In this document: positions 36,954 to 48,243 of the stretch, in pieces | Layout of the letters: each line of letters begins with the position of its first letter | Numbering within the stretch: position 1 is the first letter of the stretch | Source of the DNA: Desulfobulbaceae bacterium UBA2273 | Lineage (GTDB): Bacteria > Desulfobacterota > Desulfobulbia > Desulfobulbales > Desulfurivibrionaceae | Assembly: GCA_002347095.1 (NCBI GenBank) | Contig: DDWZ01000016.1 | Coordinates: forward strand, 1 to 64,000 | DNA: 64,000 nt | Reading direction: 5' to 3' | Program-made: the position numbers and the translations under genes | The notes under the pieces: generated by a model | What the model saw: the letters and a program-made list of their open reading frames with translations, nothing else | Database searches by the model: none | What the model was told of the DNA's origin: nothing

Positions 36954-37775
36954 TTACGCGTCGTTTTTTCGGATTACCTGAACGGGATCACCCACTTCCG
37001 CACCCAGAATTTTCGCGGCATTCCCCTTGGCGGCCGCCAATTCAAGAAAGCCGCGGCTGCCGATGAGCGCCAGCACCTGGTTGTCCGCCCGGGATGCGTA
37101 AGCGCTTGCCAGGCCGGTCATTTGCTGATTTTTATGAAAGATCTGGATGGACGCCGGATCATCGGCCAGGCCGGCAAGATCACGCTGGTGGATATTCGTG
37201 GTCAGATTGCCGAAATGATCGATGTGGATCACGGACCCCGCCATGTTGCCACGAATCCGGTCAATTTGCAAGGCGGGGGATACAAGTTTTGTAAGATTTT
37301 CCTTAAGCGCTGGAACGCCAAGGGAAGAAAGGGCGGTGCCATTGGCCAGGGCCGCCGCTACCGGGGCGAGAATATCGCGGCCATGGAAGGTGGCGCTGAG
37401 CGGCTGCAGGTACAAGTCGGCACAGTCAATGAAGATGGCGGACTGAAACCTGGGCTCGGCAAGAAAATAGGTGAGCAAGCCATTGTCCGGAGCGACAAAG
37501 TAGTGGCCGGAGGCCTGCACAATCAGGAGCGCGCGCCGGGTTCCCACCCCTGGATCAACCACGGCCAGATGGATGGTGCCCGCGGGAAAATACGGGGTCG
37601 CCGCCTGGAGAACAAACCCGGCCTGGGCAATATCGTGGGGGGCGACAGCATGGCAGAGGTCGATGACCTGCGCCTGCGGAGCCCGTGCGGCAAGGATTCC
37701 CTTCACAACCCCGACATATTCATCCTGCAGGCCGAAATCGGTGGTCAAGGTGATGATGGGCGGCATGATTTTCAC
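36954..37775 (-). CDS. SAM hydroxide adenosyltransferase (SAM hydrolase, DUF62)
   Basis: 273 residues. The N-terminus IITLTTDFGLQDEYVGVVKG and the blocks AVVDPGVGTRR, VAPDNGLL and HIDHFGNLTTNI are the family signatures. These enzymes split S-adenosylmethionine into adenosine and methionine, using a water-derived hydroxide; the Asp-Arg-His set is within the listed blocks. The physiological role is unclear. The frame starts at GTG 37775; ATG 37766 is an alternative. It lies 22 bases after the start of arsR in the same direction. Confidence 0.88.
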   Translation of the reverse strand: MKIMPPIITLTTDFGLQDEYVGVVKGILAARAPQAQVIDLCHAVAPHDIAQAGFVLQAATPYFPAGTIHLAVVDPGVGTRRALLIVQASGHYFVAPDNGLLTYFLAEPRFQSAIFIDCADLYLQPLSATFHGRDILAPVAAALANGTALSSLGVPALKENLTKLVSPALQIDRIRGNMAGSVIHIDHFGNLTTNIHQRDLAGLADDPASIQIFHKNQQMTGLASAYASRADNQVLALIGSRGFLELAAAKGNAAKILGAEVGDPVQVIRKNDA

Positions 37776-37831
37776 ACGTTCATTGTGTCTGGAAAGGGCG
37801 GGGCAAAGGGCTTCCGGCCGGCCGGGTCCGG

Positions 37832-38479
37832 CTAGGCGGGGTTGAGATTTTCAAGCAGCTCCTGAAAAGATTTCCGCCAGGAAGCGGAGAGGGCCGGCAC
37901 CGCCAGCACCCGTGCGATCCCTTCCCGGTTTTTCCGGTCGTGGTGATAGATGCGGTTGGCATAGGCAATGGAAACATTTCCGGGGTCTGGTGTCACGAGT
38001 TCGAGCGCATCGTTTTGCCCGGCCATGCCTTCTGCAATCACCCGGAAATAAAAACCGGTATATCCAGACTCGACAACGAGTTTGACAAAGTCATTCCTGC
38101 CGTAGCGGGCAGCCAGGGTCTTGCAGGGTTGCCGGGGCTGGCTTACCTGGAGCAGGGCGGTGCCGAGCCGGAAGCAATCGCCGAGGTGGATCTCTTTTTC
38201 GCTCAACCCGGCAACGGTGAGGTTTTCCCCAAAGGCGGCCGGGGGTAATTTCTCCCCCAGCACTGTTTCCCAGTGGGGATAGTAGTCGGCACTGTACGCG
38301 CAAACCGCCTTGTCTTCCCCGCCATGGTGTTTTTTGTCGTGCACCCCGTCTCCGGCAAAGCCGGTTTTTGTCAGGAGCAGTTGTCCCTGCACCGGAAGCT
38401 TACAGAGGCCGGTGACCACCTCGCTGCCGTGAAAATGCTCTGTCTTGGGAGTGCCGATATTGAGGGAGATGAGATGCAT
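37832..38479 (-). CDS. MOSC domain protein (YiiM-like)
   Basis: 215 residues. It shows the MOSC features GVHDKKHHGGEDKAVCAY, FGENLTVAGLSE, HLGDCFRLGTALLQVSQPR and the conserved cysteine in QPCKTLAARYG. YiiM-type proteins reduce N-hydroxylated compounds using molybdenum cofactor. ATG 38479 has CGGAG upstream; the longer frame to 38515 adds residues without family character. Confidence 0.88.
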   Translation of the reverse strand: MHLISLNIGTPKTEHFHGSEVVTGLCKLPVQGQLLLTKTGFAGDGVHDKKHHGGEDKAVCAYSADYYPHWETVLGEKLPPAAFGENLTVAGLSEKEIHLGDCFRLGTALLQVSQPRQPCKTLAARYGRNDFVKLVVESGYTGFYFRVIAEGMAGQNDALELVTPDPGNVSIAYANRIYHHDRKNREGIARVLAVPALSASWRKSFQELLENLNPA

Positions 38480-38592
38480 GGGGCTCCGAGTAGGCAAGAA
38501 ACAAAAAAGGTTCAATCTTGCAAAAACAACAGGTGTAAATGTAATCGAAAATTGGCTCCAGGGCGAGCAGGAAACGAAAAGGCAAGCGCGCC

Positions 38593-39561
38593 TCAGTGAA
38601 CGAGGCGGGAGACCCCGACCATCTCGGCGCGGGTGCGCAACTGGGTTTGATAGCGGCGCAGGGCCTCCACCGTGGCCGGATAGGGGTGGCCGATGCCCAC
38701 GGCCTGGCCGTGCTCTCCGGCGAGCTGAACAAGAAGCTCAAGCTGGGCCTGGATTTTGTCCGGGTTCTGGTCGTTGTCCAGGAAAACGGTGCGGCGTTCC
38801 GTTTGTATCCCCATCTCCCGGGCAAGATCATAGGCAACGCTTTTGGCTCCGGTGACGCTGTCCAGGAAAAAAAGGTTCCGCTCCCGGACCAGAGGGAGCA
38901 GGGTCCGCATTGCCTTTGGGTCGGCGGTGAAGCGAGAACCCATGTGGTTGCTGATCCCCACGGCGCTGGGGACTGTTTGCAGGGCTTCGCGGAAGAGGGA
39001 CTGCATGGTTTCCGGGTCCATGGCCGTGGTAAGGGCGCCGCGGCCGGGGTTTGCCTTTGAGTCCACGGGTTCGAGGGGCAGGTGGAGGAGAATGTCGCGC
39101 CCCTTGGCCCGGGCCTTTTTTTGTAACGCCTCGGAAAAGGGGGTGAAGGGCAGAAAGGCGAAGGAGAGGGGCAGGTCAAGCGCGATGAGGGCTTGGCCGG
39201 TGTTTTGCCGGTCGCCCATGTCGTCGATGACAATGGCCACAAGCGGTTTGCCCGGCATGTTTTTTGTCGTCGGTTTCTTGGCGCTGGCCGTGACCGGTGG
39301 CGCCTGGTGGGGCAGGGACGGTTCCTCGTAAAGTATTCCTGGCAAGGCATCCGTTTCCCGGTTCAGGGGCTTCTTTTTTGATTGTCCGCTCAGGGTGGGT
39401 GTCGCGGGGTCCGGCACGGAGCCAGGATAGAGCGCCATGAAATAGAAGCCGGCAACCAGGGTCGCGACCACAAAAAGAAAAAGACAGAAAAGGCCAAAAC
39501 TCCGGCCGCTCTTTTTTTTCGCGCCCTTTCGGGCTGGTTTTTTCGGGGAACCCTTGGCCAT
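38593..39561 (-). CDS. Divergent polysaccharide deacetylase family protein (YibQ-like)
   Basis: 322 residues. A basic N-terminus, one membrane helix (FGLFCLFLFVVATLVAGFYF) and a low-complexity linker lead to the catalytic domain (from about 105): VAIVIDDMGDRQ, LPLSFAFLPF, ILLHLPLEP, NHMGSRFT and GIGHPYPATVEAL. The family is a divergent NodB-like fold of unknown substrate, exported or anchored facing the periplasm. It is the third gene of a dinG-ispB-yibQ unit and starts two bases after the ispB stop. Confidence 0.88.
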   Translation of the reverse strand: MAKGSPKKPARKGAKKKSGRSFGLFCLFLFVVATLVAGFYFMALYPGSVPDPATPTLSGQSKKKPLNRETDALPGILYEEPSLPHQAPPVTASAKKPTTKNMPGKPLVAIVIDDMGDRQNTGQALIALDLPLSFAFLPFTPFSEALQKKARAKGRDILLHLPLEPVDSKANPGRGALTTAMDPETMQSLFREALQTVPSAVGISNHMGSRFTADPKAMRTLLPLVRERNLFFLDSVTGAKSVAYDLAREMGIQTERRTVFLDNDQNPDKIQAQLELLVQLAGEHGQAVGIGHPYPATVEALRRYQTQLRTRAEMVGVSRLVH

Positions 39562-39563
39562 GC

Positions 39564-40544
39564 CTACTTGTCCCGGCTCAAGACATAGTGGGCCAGGCCC
39601 GCCAGGGGCGCTTTTGCCGGCGTCTCACCGAAGATGGCAAGCCCGGCCAGGGCCTCGGCCAGCAGGGATTCCGCCTGCGTTCTGGCCAGGGCAAAGCCCT
39701 GGTATTTTTCGATGATGGTGTGGGCCAAGGCCTGCTGTCCGCTGCGTTCCTGCGGCGTTGCCTTGAGCAGTCCGACCAGCACCTCGCGATCCTTGGCCTC
39801 TGCCCGCGCCAGGGTCTTGATCAGCGGCAGGGTCATCTTGCCCTCCTGAAAATCGTTGCCCACCGCCTTGCCGGTTTTTGCCGGGTCGCCGAGATAATCC
39901 AGCAGGTCGTCCACGATCTGAAAGGCCAATCCCAGGTTGGTGCCATAGGTGCGCAGGGCGGCCCGTTGCTCGGCCGTGCCTTGGTTGTGACCAATCCCCG
40001 CCTCGCAGGCCGCGGCAATGAGGGCGGCGGTCTTGCCCATCAGCACCTGAAAATATTTTTCCTCGGAGATGAGGATCTCCTGGGCGTTGTGCATCTGCAA
40101 AAATTCCGACTCGACCATGGCCGCGGTGGCGCGGCCGATCAGGGCCATGGCCGTGGGCCCGCCCACCTCGCTGGCCAGGGCCATGGCATGGGCATGCAGG
40201 TAATCCCCGGCCAGGATCACCGGCTCCATGCCCCAGAGGGTATTGGCGGTTTTGGCCCCGCGCCGTAGGGTGGCATGGTCGATGACATCGTCGTGCAAGA
40301 GGCTGGCTGCGTGGAGATACTCAAAAGAGATGGCCAGCCGCGCCGTATCTGCTGGAGGATCGCCGACCAGGCTTGCCGCCAGCAGGGTAAGCAGGGGCCG
40401 GATGCGCTTGCCGCCCTGGAAGATGGCGTGGCGGATGATCTGGGCCAGCAGCGGGCTTTCGACGATGGCCAGGTCCGCCTCCATCACCGCGTCGATTCGG
40501 ACGGACTTTTCCTTGAAGAGAGCAAGCAGCTCACCGTTGTTCAT
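39564..40544 (-). CDS. ispB: Polyprenyl diphosphate synthase (octaprenyl type)
   Basis: 326 residues of all-helical trans-prenyltransferase. The first Asp-rich motif is LLHDDVIDHATLRRG and the second is FQIVDDLLDYLGD; GGKRIRPLLTLL and the KTAALIAAACEAG region also match. It makes the long isoprenoid side chain for quinones (menaquinone or ubiquinone). Chain length cannot be assigned from sequence here. The ATG overlaps the dinG stop (ATGA). Confidence 0.92.
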   Translation of the reverse strand: MNNGELLALFKEKSVRIDAVMEADLAIVESPLLAQIIRHAIFQGGKRIRPLLTLLAASLVGDPPADTARLAISFEYLHAASLLHDDVIDHATLRRGAKTANTLWGMEPVILAGDYLHAHAMALASEVGGPTAMALIGRATAAMVESEFLQMHNAQEILISEEKYFQVLMGKTAALIAAACEAGIGHNQGTAEQRAALRTYGTNLGLAFQIVDDLLDYLGDPAKTGKAVGNDFQEGKMTLPLIKTLARAEAKDREVLVGLLKATPQERSGQQALAHTIIEKYQGFALARTQAESLLAEALAGLAIFGETPAKAPLAGLAHYVLSRDK

Positions 40545-42502
40545 AACTCGTCCTCCTGGAAAAAATCCCGCACCGCGGGAATCTCGCGGCAGACCGGGCT
40601 TGGGGGCAGGCTTTTCAGGAAGAGTCTGCCGTACTGCTTGCTGAAGAGGCGGACATCGCAGATGGCCAGGACCCCCCGGTCGGTGGCGCTGCGCATCAAC
40701 CGGCCCACGCCCTGGCGCAGGGTCAGGATGGCGCGGGGGATCTGGAAATCGTAGAAGGGATTGCCGCCCTCGTTTTTGATCCGTTCCATGCGGGCCATAA
40801 TAACAGGGTCCGAGGGGACTTCAAACGGAAGTTTGTCGATGATCACGCAACTGAGCGACTCGCCCACCACATCCACCCCCTCCCAGAAACTGGCCACCGC
40901 CAGCAACACGGAATGGGTCTGGTCCCGGAACTCTTCCAGCAGCCGCGCCTTGGGAGCCTCCCCCTGCATCAACACCGGAAAGGGCAGCCGGGCGAGAAGC
41001 ACCTCGTGGGCGGCACGCATGGCGCTGAGGCTGGTGAACAGCAGCAGGGTGCGGCCATTGGCGGCCATGATCAGCTCCTGCATCAGGTGCTGGCTGGCCC
41101 GTGGGAACTCTCGATCCGCGGGCTCGGGAAACCCCTTGCCCGGCACGAACAGCAGGGTGCGCTGTTCGTAATCAAAGGGGGTGGGTAGGGTCAGGACCGG
41201 GGTGTCGCTCGGCAGGCCGAGGCGGCTGAAAAAGTAGGTGAAGGTGTTGTCCGTGGTAAGCGTAGCCGAGGTAAAGATCACGTTGCGGGTCTGCTCGTAA
41301 AGAAAGTCCTGCAGTTCTTCAGCAATGTCGATGGGCGAGGCGGACAGGGCCACGGTTTTCTCCCGCCGTTCGTACCAATACACCGAGGAGATATCCTGCG
41401 CCTCGGTGATGGCGGTGAAGGCGGCGAGCATCTCCTCAGCCCGCCGCTGCATGCCCAGCCAGGACTCGCCGTTCATGGCCGCCTTGGTCAGTTGATTGCA
41501 CACCCCCTTGATCTGGTCGGCCATGCGCTGCCGCTCTTCCTCCCAGCCCGGAAACCGCTCGATGAATTGCCGCAGGGCAAAGCGGCCCCGTTCTTTCGGG
41601 AAGAGTTCGGCAAAAAGGTCGGCCTGCTTGGCCAGGGCCCGGGCGGTCTGCACCACCCCATCCTTGGCGCGGCCTGTCAGGTCGGCCTGGGCCGCGGTTT
41701 CCACATCCTTCACCAGATCGATCACCTGATACTGGCTGAAGGATGTGCCGAAATACCGGGTTGCCACCCCTTCCAGGTGATGGGCCTCGTCGAAGATCAC
41801 CGATTCGTAGCGGGGCAAAACCTCGGCATGCCCGAAACGGCGCAGGGCCAGGTCGGAAAAGAAGAGGTGGTGGTTGACCACCAGCAACTGGGCCTGGGCC
41901 GCTTTTTTTCGCAGCCGGGTGATAAAGCATTGGGAGGTGTCCGGGCAGTTTCCGCCCAGGCATTGGCTGGCCGAGGCGGTGATTGCCTGCCAGAGCGGAG
42001 CGTTGTCCGCCAGCCAGGCCAGTTCGCTGCGGTCGCCGCTCTCGGTTTCTTCCAGCCAGTCGGCGACCCTTTGGGTGTCGCGGTCATCGGCCAGGACCGT
42101 GCGCTGGGGCGAGGCGAGGAACTGCTGCCAGCGGTAGAGGCAGAGATAGTTTTGCCGCCCCTTGATGCAGAGCACGTTGAGCCTCGGGGCCAGGTGCTTC
42201 TTGATGAAGGGTATTTCCTTGGTGAGGATCTGGTCCTGCAGGTTCAGGGTGTTGGTGGAAACGATTACCTTCTGGCCGCTGAGGATGGCCGGGACCAGAT
42301 AGGCCAGGGTCTTGCCCGTGCCGGTGCCCGCCTCCACCGCCAGCATCCCCGGCCTCTCGCCGTGCGCCATTTCCAGGGTGGCGCCAATGGCCTCGGCCAT
42401 GCGGAGCTGGCTGGGGCGCGATTCGTAGCCAGGCAGCTTGTCGGCCAGGATGCCGCCTTGGGCAAAGATGTCGGCCATGGCCTCGGGCAGGGAAATGGAC
42501 AT
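40541..42502 (-). CDS. dinG: ATP-dependent helicase, DinG/YoaA family
   Basis: About 653 residues. Walker A VEAGTGTGKTLAYLVP, DEAH box VIFDEAHHLEG, and four cysteines in the iron-sulfur region (CLYRW, then CLGGNCPDTSQC). The C-terminal helicase half has TLLLFTSLSAMRAAHE, VLLAVASFWEGVDV and LRQGVGRLMRSATDRG. It is an XPD-like superfamily 2 5'-3' helicase acting on R-loops, D-loops and damaged forks. ATG 42502 is chosen over TTG 42529 in the same frame. Confidence 0.92.
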   Translation of the reverse strand: MSISLPEAMADIFAQGGILADKLPGYESRPSQLRMAEAIGATLEMAHGERPGMLAVEAGTGTGKTLAYLVPAILSGQKVIVSTNTLNLQDQILTKEIPFIKKHLAPRLNVLCIKGRQNYLCLYRWQQFLASPQRTVLADDRDTQRVADWLEETESGDRSELAWLADNAPLWQAITASASQCLGGNCPDTSQCFITRLRKKAAQAQLLVVNHHLFFSDLALRRFGHAEVLPRYESVIFDEAHHLEGVATRYFGTSFSQYQVIDLVKDVETAAQADLTGRAKDGVVQTARALAKQADLFAELFPKERGRFALRQFIERFPGWEEERQRMADQIKGVCNQLTKAAMNGESWLGMQRRAEEMLAAFTAITEAQDISSVYWYERREKTVALSASPIDIAEELQDFLYEQTRNVIFTSATLTTDNTFTYFFSRLGLPSDTPVLTLPTPFDYEQRTLLFVPGKGFPEPADREFPRASQHLMQELIMAANGRTLLLFTSLSAMRAAHEVLLARLPFPVLMQGEAPKARLLEEFRDQTHSVLLAVASFWEGVDVVGESLSCVIIDKLPFEVPSDPVIMARMERIKNEGGNPFYDFQIPRAILTLRQGVGRLMRSATDRGVLAICDVRLFSKQYGRLFLKSLPPSPVCREIPAVRDFFQEDEL

Positions 42503-42545
42503 CTGGTTCTGTTCCGGGTGTGGATTCAAAGGGAGGTCTCTCCAG

Positions 42546-42575
42546 TTGACAAGGGGAAAAGCATTCTGCTAGCCT
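42546..42575 (+). promoter_or_regulatory. Probable sigma-70 promoter of uspA
   Basis: TTGACA at 42546-42551 and TAGCCT at 42570-42575 with an 18-base spacer, 73 bases before the uspA start. The -10 box is a weak match. The region lies between the divergent dinG and uspA genes. Confidence 0.4.
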
Positions 42576-42648
42576 GATAGTGGAGAGGGAATAACGGCCA
42601 GGTGATGGTCGCGGTTAAATTGTGACATCTATACCATAAGGAGGGGAA

Positions 42649-43095
42649 ATGAACGAAATTAAAAAGATTCTGGTACCCGTGGATTTTTCGGAGAATTCGC
42701 AGAAGGTTCTCCGCACGGCCGCAGACGTTGCCGGCAGATTCAAGGCGGAGGTGATTGTTGTCTTCGTGGTGCAGAGCTTTGACGATTATTCCGGTTTTTT
42801 CGTGCCCCACATGCCCATCATCCAGCTTGAGGAAGAGATGGTCAAAAGCGCCACGGAAAAAATGAAGAGCTTCGTGGCGGAAACCCTCAATGGTTCTGTG
42901 CCGCATGCCTCGGCGGTCCTGAGCGGGGATGTGGTCGAGGAGATCAACCGCTTTGCCGCAAAGGAGAAGGCGGATCTTATTGTCATGGGCACCCATGGCT
43001 ACAAGGGGCTGGACAAGATTCTTTTCGGCAGCGTGGCTGAGAAGATCGTCAAGACCGCACCCTGCCCGGTGCTGACCATCAACCCGTACCGCTAG
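42649..43095 (+). CDS. Universal stress protein UspA family
   Basis: 148 residues. N-terminus KKILVPVDFSENSQKVLRTA and the ATP-binding signature GTHGYKGLDKILFGSVAEKI (G-2x-G-9x-G-S) show an ATP-binding UspA of the MJ0577 type. A soluble dimer with roles in stress survival. AAGGAGG precedes ATG 42649. Confidence 0.92.
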   Translation: MNEIKKILVPVDFSENSQKVLRTAADVAGRFKAEVIVVFVVQSFDDYSGFFVPHMPIIQLEEEMVKSATEKMKSFVAETLNGSVPHASAVLSGDVVEEINRFAAKEKADLIVMGTHGYKGLDKILFGSVAEKIVKTAPCPVLTINPYR

Positions 43096-43103
43096 GCGGA
43101 AAA

Positions 43104-44174
43104 TCAGCTCAAAACCGCGAGAAGCCCGGTGACTTTCGCCGTGGCGGTCCGTGTTTCGCCGCAGAGTTCGGCGAAAAGTTCGACCAACGAGGCGCCCTCG
43201 TAGGCGTAAAAACGCATGGTCTTTTCGGTGGGGCAGTTCTTCAGAAAAGGAAGGGTTGCCCTGTTCAATTCGTTTCCTGCCCCCTGCACCTCCTCCAGCC
43301 GCTCGGCGGCGAGTGTCCCGCTTGCTCCAATCTCGAGCAGCAGCCGGTTGAAATGGCCCCTGGCCGCCCCGGTGGCGCTCTTGAATTGCTCCGCCAGAGC
43401 CCCCTCCTCGGCGTTAGCCCTCTGGGCCGGGAGAGTGAGGCTGATCAATTGTGTCGGGGGTTTGCCGCTGAGCGCCTCGTAGACCTCCGCCAGCATTCCC
43501 TGAAGTTCCGCCTGGGTCGTAACCAGCAGAGGGAATTCCGTTGCCTTTGCATCCCGGAGGTAGAGGTGGCCCCAGGCTTTGGCCAGCCGGGTCAGGTTGA
43601 TCGCCGGCCCGTTCGGCGTTGTGGCCGCGGCAAGCTCCCGCAGGGCCCGCGCATCTTCCTCGTCCTCTCCTTCCTCTTCTGTCTCCTCGCCCCGGATGGC
43701 GGCAAACAGTTCGGCCTCTTTTCCGGAGATGGTCAAGAATCCTTGGGCGATCTCCCGCTCTTCTTCCCGGAACATCTCGGCCAGTTTCAGGAGGAGCATG
43801 GCCTTCCAGAGCGCTTCGCTCGTTGTTTTTGGGGAATCGGCGCTGTTTGGGCCGGAGCGCAGACTGGAAGCCAGCGACCCGGCCGAGGCCTCGTCCCGGT
43901 CGCCATGACCGGCGGAAAGGGAGGCCAGAAGCCCGCCATGGAATTCCGCCTCATGGCCCTTGAGTTCCCGGGCAAGGGACTGGAAGCGGGCCTGTTCTTC
44001 GTCGGCAAGGTGCACCGGCGTGTAGCCCGTCATGAATCCCTGCGCCGCGGTTTTACCCGGCTCGCCCGGCAGGGAATAAAAAAAGAGGGTGTCGCAGAGC
44101 AGGGAGAAGGGGTGCAACTCAGCGGGATCGGGGTTTGTTTCCGGCGAAAAAAGGGCGTTGAGCGATTGTGTCAT
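43104..44174 (-). CDS. Unrecognised 356-residue protein
   Basis: I do not recognise this protein. It is soluble, acidic and mostly helical, with no signal peptide or membrane segment. Features: an acidic tract near residues 164-176 (EETEEEGEDEED) that splits a helical N-terminal half (LWKAMLLLKLAEMFREEEREIAQ) from a C-terminal half (PLLVTTQAELQGMLAEVY, ISLTLPAQRANAEEG, KTMRFYAYEGASLVELFAEL). Codon use is like the neighbours, and AGGAA precedes ATG 44174, so it is probably real. It is divergent from the small membrane protein at 44252. Confidence 0.6.
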   Translation of the reverse strand: MTQSLNALFSPETNPDPAELHPFSLLCDTLFFYSLPGEPGKTAAQGFMTGYTPVHLADEEQARFQSLARELKGHEAEFHGGLLASLSAGHGDRDEASAGSLASSLRSGPNSADSPKTTSEALWKAMLLLKLAEMFREEEREIAQGFLTISGKEAELFAAIRGEETEEEGEDEEDARALRELAAATTPNGPAINLTRLAKAWGHLYLRDAKATEFPLLVTTQAELQGMLAEVYEALSGKPPTQLISLTLPAQRANAEEGALAEQFKSATGAARGHFNRLLLEIGASGTLAAERLEEVQGAGNELNRATLPFLKNCPTEKTMRFYAYEGASLVELFAELCGETRTATAKVTGLLAVLS

Positions 44175-44251
44175 TTGTAATTCCTGTTACAATGGGCTGG
44201 AATTTTCCCCGGGGCGGGGATATCTGGAAAAACCTTTCAAACAGGGGGCAT

Positions 44252-44548
44252 ATGCAAACAATACGGGAGCACCTTTCCCTGGCGGTCTTGGCCGTTGTCT
44301 ATCTGCTGGTCAGTATCCGGTATTTTCCCGGACGGGCCATGCATTCGTTGGTGGAAACCCTTATCCACATGCTGTCCGTGGCGCCGATCAGTCTGGGGGC
44401 CACCCTGGTGATTGTCGCCGTCCTGCAGCGGCTGGTCAAGGAGCGGCTGCCGGTCAGCAGAACGGTGCGTCTTTTTCTGGTGACGGCCATTTGCCTGGAG
44501 TTCATCCTCGGCCTTGCCCATTATTTTGAGATGGGCGGGACGGCTTAA
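44252..44548 (+). CDS. Small membrane protein, unrecognised
   Basis: 98 residues with three hydrophobic segments (LSLAVLAVVYLLVSI, LIHMLSVAPISLGATLVIVA and LFLVTAICLEFILGLAHY). The build recalls small PsiE-like or DUF-type inner-membrane proteins, but I cannot assign a family. ATG 44252 has AGGGGG six bases upstream; the frame is open back to 44168 without a better start. Confidence 0.55.
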   Translation: MQTIREHLSLAVLAVVYLLVSIRYFPGRAMHSLVETLIHMLSVAPISLGATLVIVAVLQRLVKERLPVSRTVRLFLVTAICLEFILGLAHYFEMGGTA

Positions 44549-44591
44549 CGGATCAGGCAATCCAGCACCAAATTACAACAGACCCGCAATA

Positions 44592-44725
44592 GTAACCGTT
44601 GAGCAGTGCCGCAGATGCGTGTGTCAATTGTCGGCAGCAGTGCCGACCAAGAGGTCTGTCCGCCCATACACATGGTATGCGGACAGGCCGATGACAAAGC
44701 AGATGCGGTGCTGCTCAACGGTTAC
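44592..44725. repeat. 134-bp cruciform-capable element with two internal hairpins
   Basis: Outer arms of 22 bases, 44592-44613 and 44704-44725 (GTAACCGTTGAGC and GCTCAACGGTTAC at the tips), pair fully if two G-T pairs are allowed. Between them are a perfect 7-bp hairpin (GTCGGCA at 44630-44636, TGCCGAC at 44641-44647) and a bulged stem (CTGTCCGC at 44656-44663, GCGGACAG at 44679-44686, with ATAC/GTAT inside). The element fills the space between two convergent genes and includes the stop codon of the one on the minus strand. It could be a shared terminator, a structured RNA or a mobile DNA hairpin. Confidence 0.7.
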
Positions 44726-45519
44726 CGGATCACCGAGTTGCCGAGGTGCCAGCCGGAAGGCGCGGTGGTGTTGGGTAGGACAATGGATTTTTTGCCGAGC
44801 ACCGTACCGGGGTTGGTCACCGCATTGCAGCCGGTCTGGGCCTTGTCGCCAAAGATTGCCCCGAATTTGCGCAACCCAGAACTGATGGGGCCGTCCGGGG
44901 TTTTCACCAGGACGTCGCCGCCGGTGAAGCGCAGGTTTGCCAGTTTGGTGCCCGCCCCCAGGTTTACCTCGTTACCGAGGATGCTGTCGCCCAGATAGGC
45001 GAAATGTCCGGCCTTGGCATCGTCGAGGAAGATGGCATGCTTGACCTCGGTGACGTGTCCCACCACGCAGCGGGCGCCCACCAGGCAGTGGCCGCGCAGA
45101 TAGGCGCCCTGCCGGACCTCGCTCTGATCGCCGATGATCGCCGGACCCTTGATAAAGGCCCCGGATTCAACCAGCACCCCCTTGCCGATACTGAGCGGCC
45201 CGCCGGCCAGCACCGCCCCGGCCATGAGCACACTGGCCCCATCGAGCAGCGTGCCTTCGCGAAAAACCTTGAGCGCGCCCTTGGTGGCGTCGCCGAATTC
45301 GATGGCAAGACCGGTGGCTTCCAGCAGCATCCCGTCGTGGAGAACCAGGGTGGCTGGCAAGGGGCCTGGGGTCGGCGGCCAGGGGATGGGCGGCCAGGGA
45401 TACTCCGCCATGTAGCTCTTCAGCCGTGCCAGCGCCTGCCAGGGGTATTCCCCGGCCGCGAAAAGAGAGGCATGGGCATAGCGGCTCAGATCAAAAAAAG
45501 AAGCGTTGGTCAGGTTCAT
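44722..45519 (-). CDS. Left-handed beta-helix (hexapeptide) nucleotidyl/acyltransferase-like protein
   Basis: 265 residues. The C-terminal two thirds are hexapeptide repeats (ASVLMAGAVLAGGPLSIGKG, GPAIIGDQSEVRQGAYLRG) ending in LPNTTAPSGWHLGN. The pattern resembles the C-terminal domains of GlmU and of bifunctional sugar-phosphate thymidylyltransferases, but no N-terminal nucleotidyltransferase domain is present. The N-terminal 60 residues carry a Pro/Trp-rich stretch (EYPWPPIPWPPTPGPLP). An acyltransferase or sugar-binding role is likely but undefined. Confidence 0.78.
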   Translation of the reverse strand: MNLTNASFFDLSRYAHASLFAAGEYPWQALARLKSYMAEYPWPPIPWPPTPGPLPATLVLHDGMLLEATGLAIEFGDATKGALKVFREGTLLDGASVLMAGAVLAGGPLSIGKGVLVESGAFIKGPAIIGDQSEVRQGAYLRGHCLVGARCVVGHVTEVKHAIFLDDAKAGHFAYLGDSILGNEVNLGAGTKLANLRFTGGDVLVKTPDGPISSGLRKFGAIFGDKAQTGCNAVTNPGTVLGKKSIVLPNTTAPSGWHLGNSVIR

Positions 45520-45684
45520 CGGGGTCGGTTGCCGGTTGTTTTTTGTTGGCCGTCATGGCATGATTGTTGAGAATGCGTCTGTTGCGCAGCATGGAGCATC
45601 CTGCCGGTCGCAGGCGTTACTATGGTGCAAAAGCGCGATTTCTTCAAGCATATTTCCGGACTGGCCCAGCCCGACGATATCGCC

Positions 45685-45713
45685 TTGACTTCATTGATAG
45701 GGGTGCTTATGTT
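45685..45713 (+). promoter_or_regulatory. Probable sigma-70 promoter of lon
   Basis: TTGACT at 45685-45690 and TATGTT at 45708-45713 with a 17-base spacer, 70 bases before the lon start. I see no clear heat-shock sigma-32 boxes. The rest of 45520-45782 holds short frames without features. Confidence 0.5.
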
Positions 45714-45782
45714 GCCCAGCTTAAACCCTTGTACTTTCCGGCAGGGCCGGTTTGCCGATAAAATATAACCTGGAGGCATGTT

Positions 45783-48158
<2,376 letters not shown>

Positions 48159-48174
48159 GCCGCAATGAAGGCAT

Positions 48175-48213
48175 AACGCCATTGCCTCCCGTTTGCGCGG
48201 GGGCGATGGCGTT
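48175..48213 (+). terminator. Large hairpin after lon
   Basis: AACGCCATTGCC (48175-48186) pairs with GGCGATGGCGTT (48202-48213), with one G-T pair and a C/G-rich inner stem. Only three T follow, so it is a weak intrinsic terminator or a 3'-end-stabilising structure. It lies between lon and mltG. Confidence 0.5.
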
Positions 48214-48243
48214 TCAGTGTAATAATCCGCAGGAGATCCGTTT

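Noticed and set aside
41492..42577. 361-codon plus-strand frame opposite dinG
   Set aside because: Antisense shadow of a helicase with clear motifs.
44592..44725. Integron attC site
   Set aside because: The outer boxes do not fit RYYYAAC followed by GTTRRRY in the right order, and no integrase or cassette array is nearby. Kept as an unexplained folded element.
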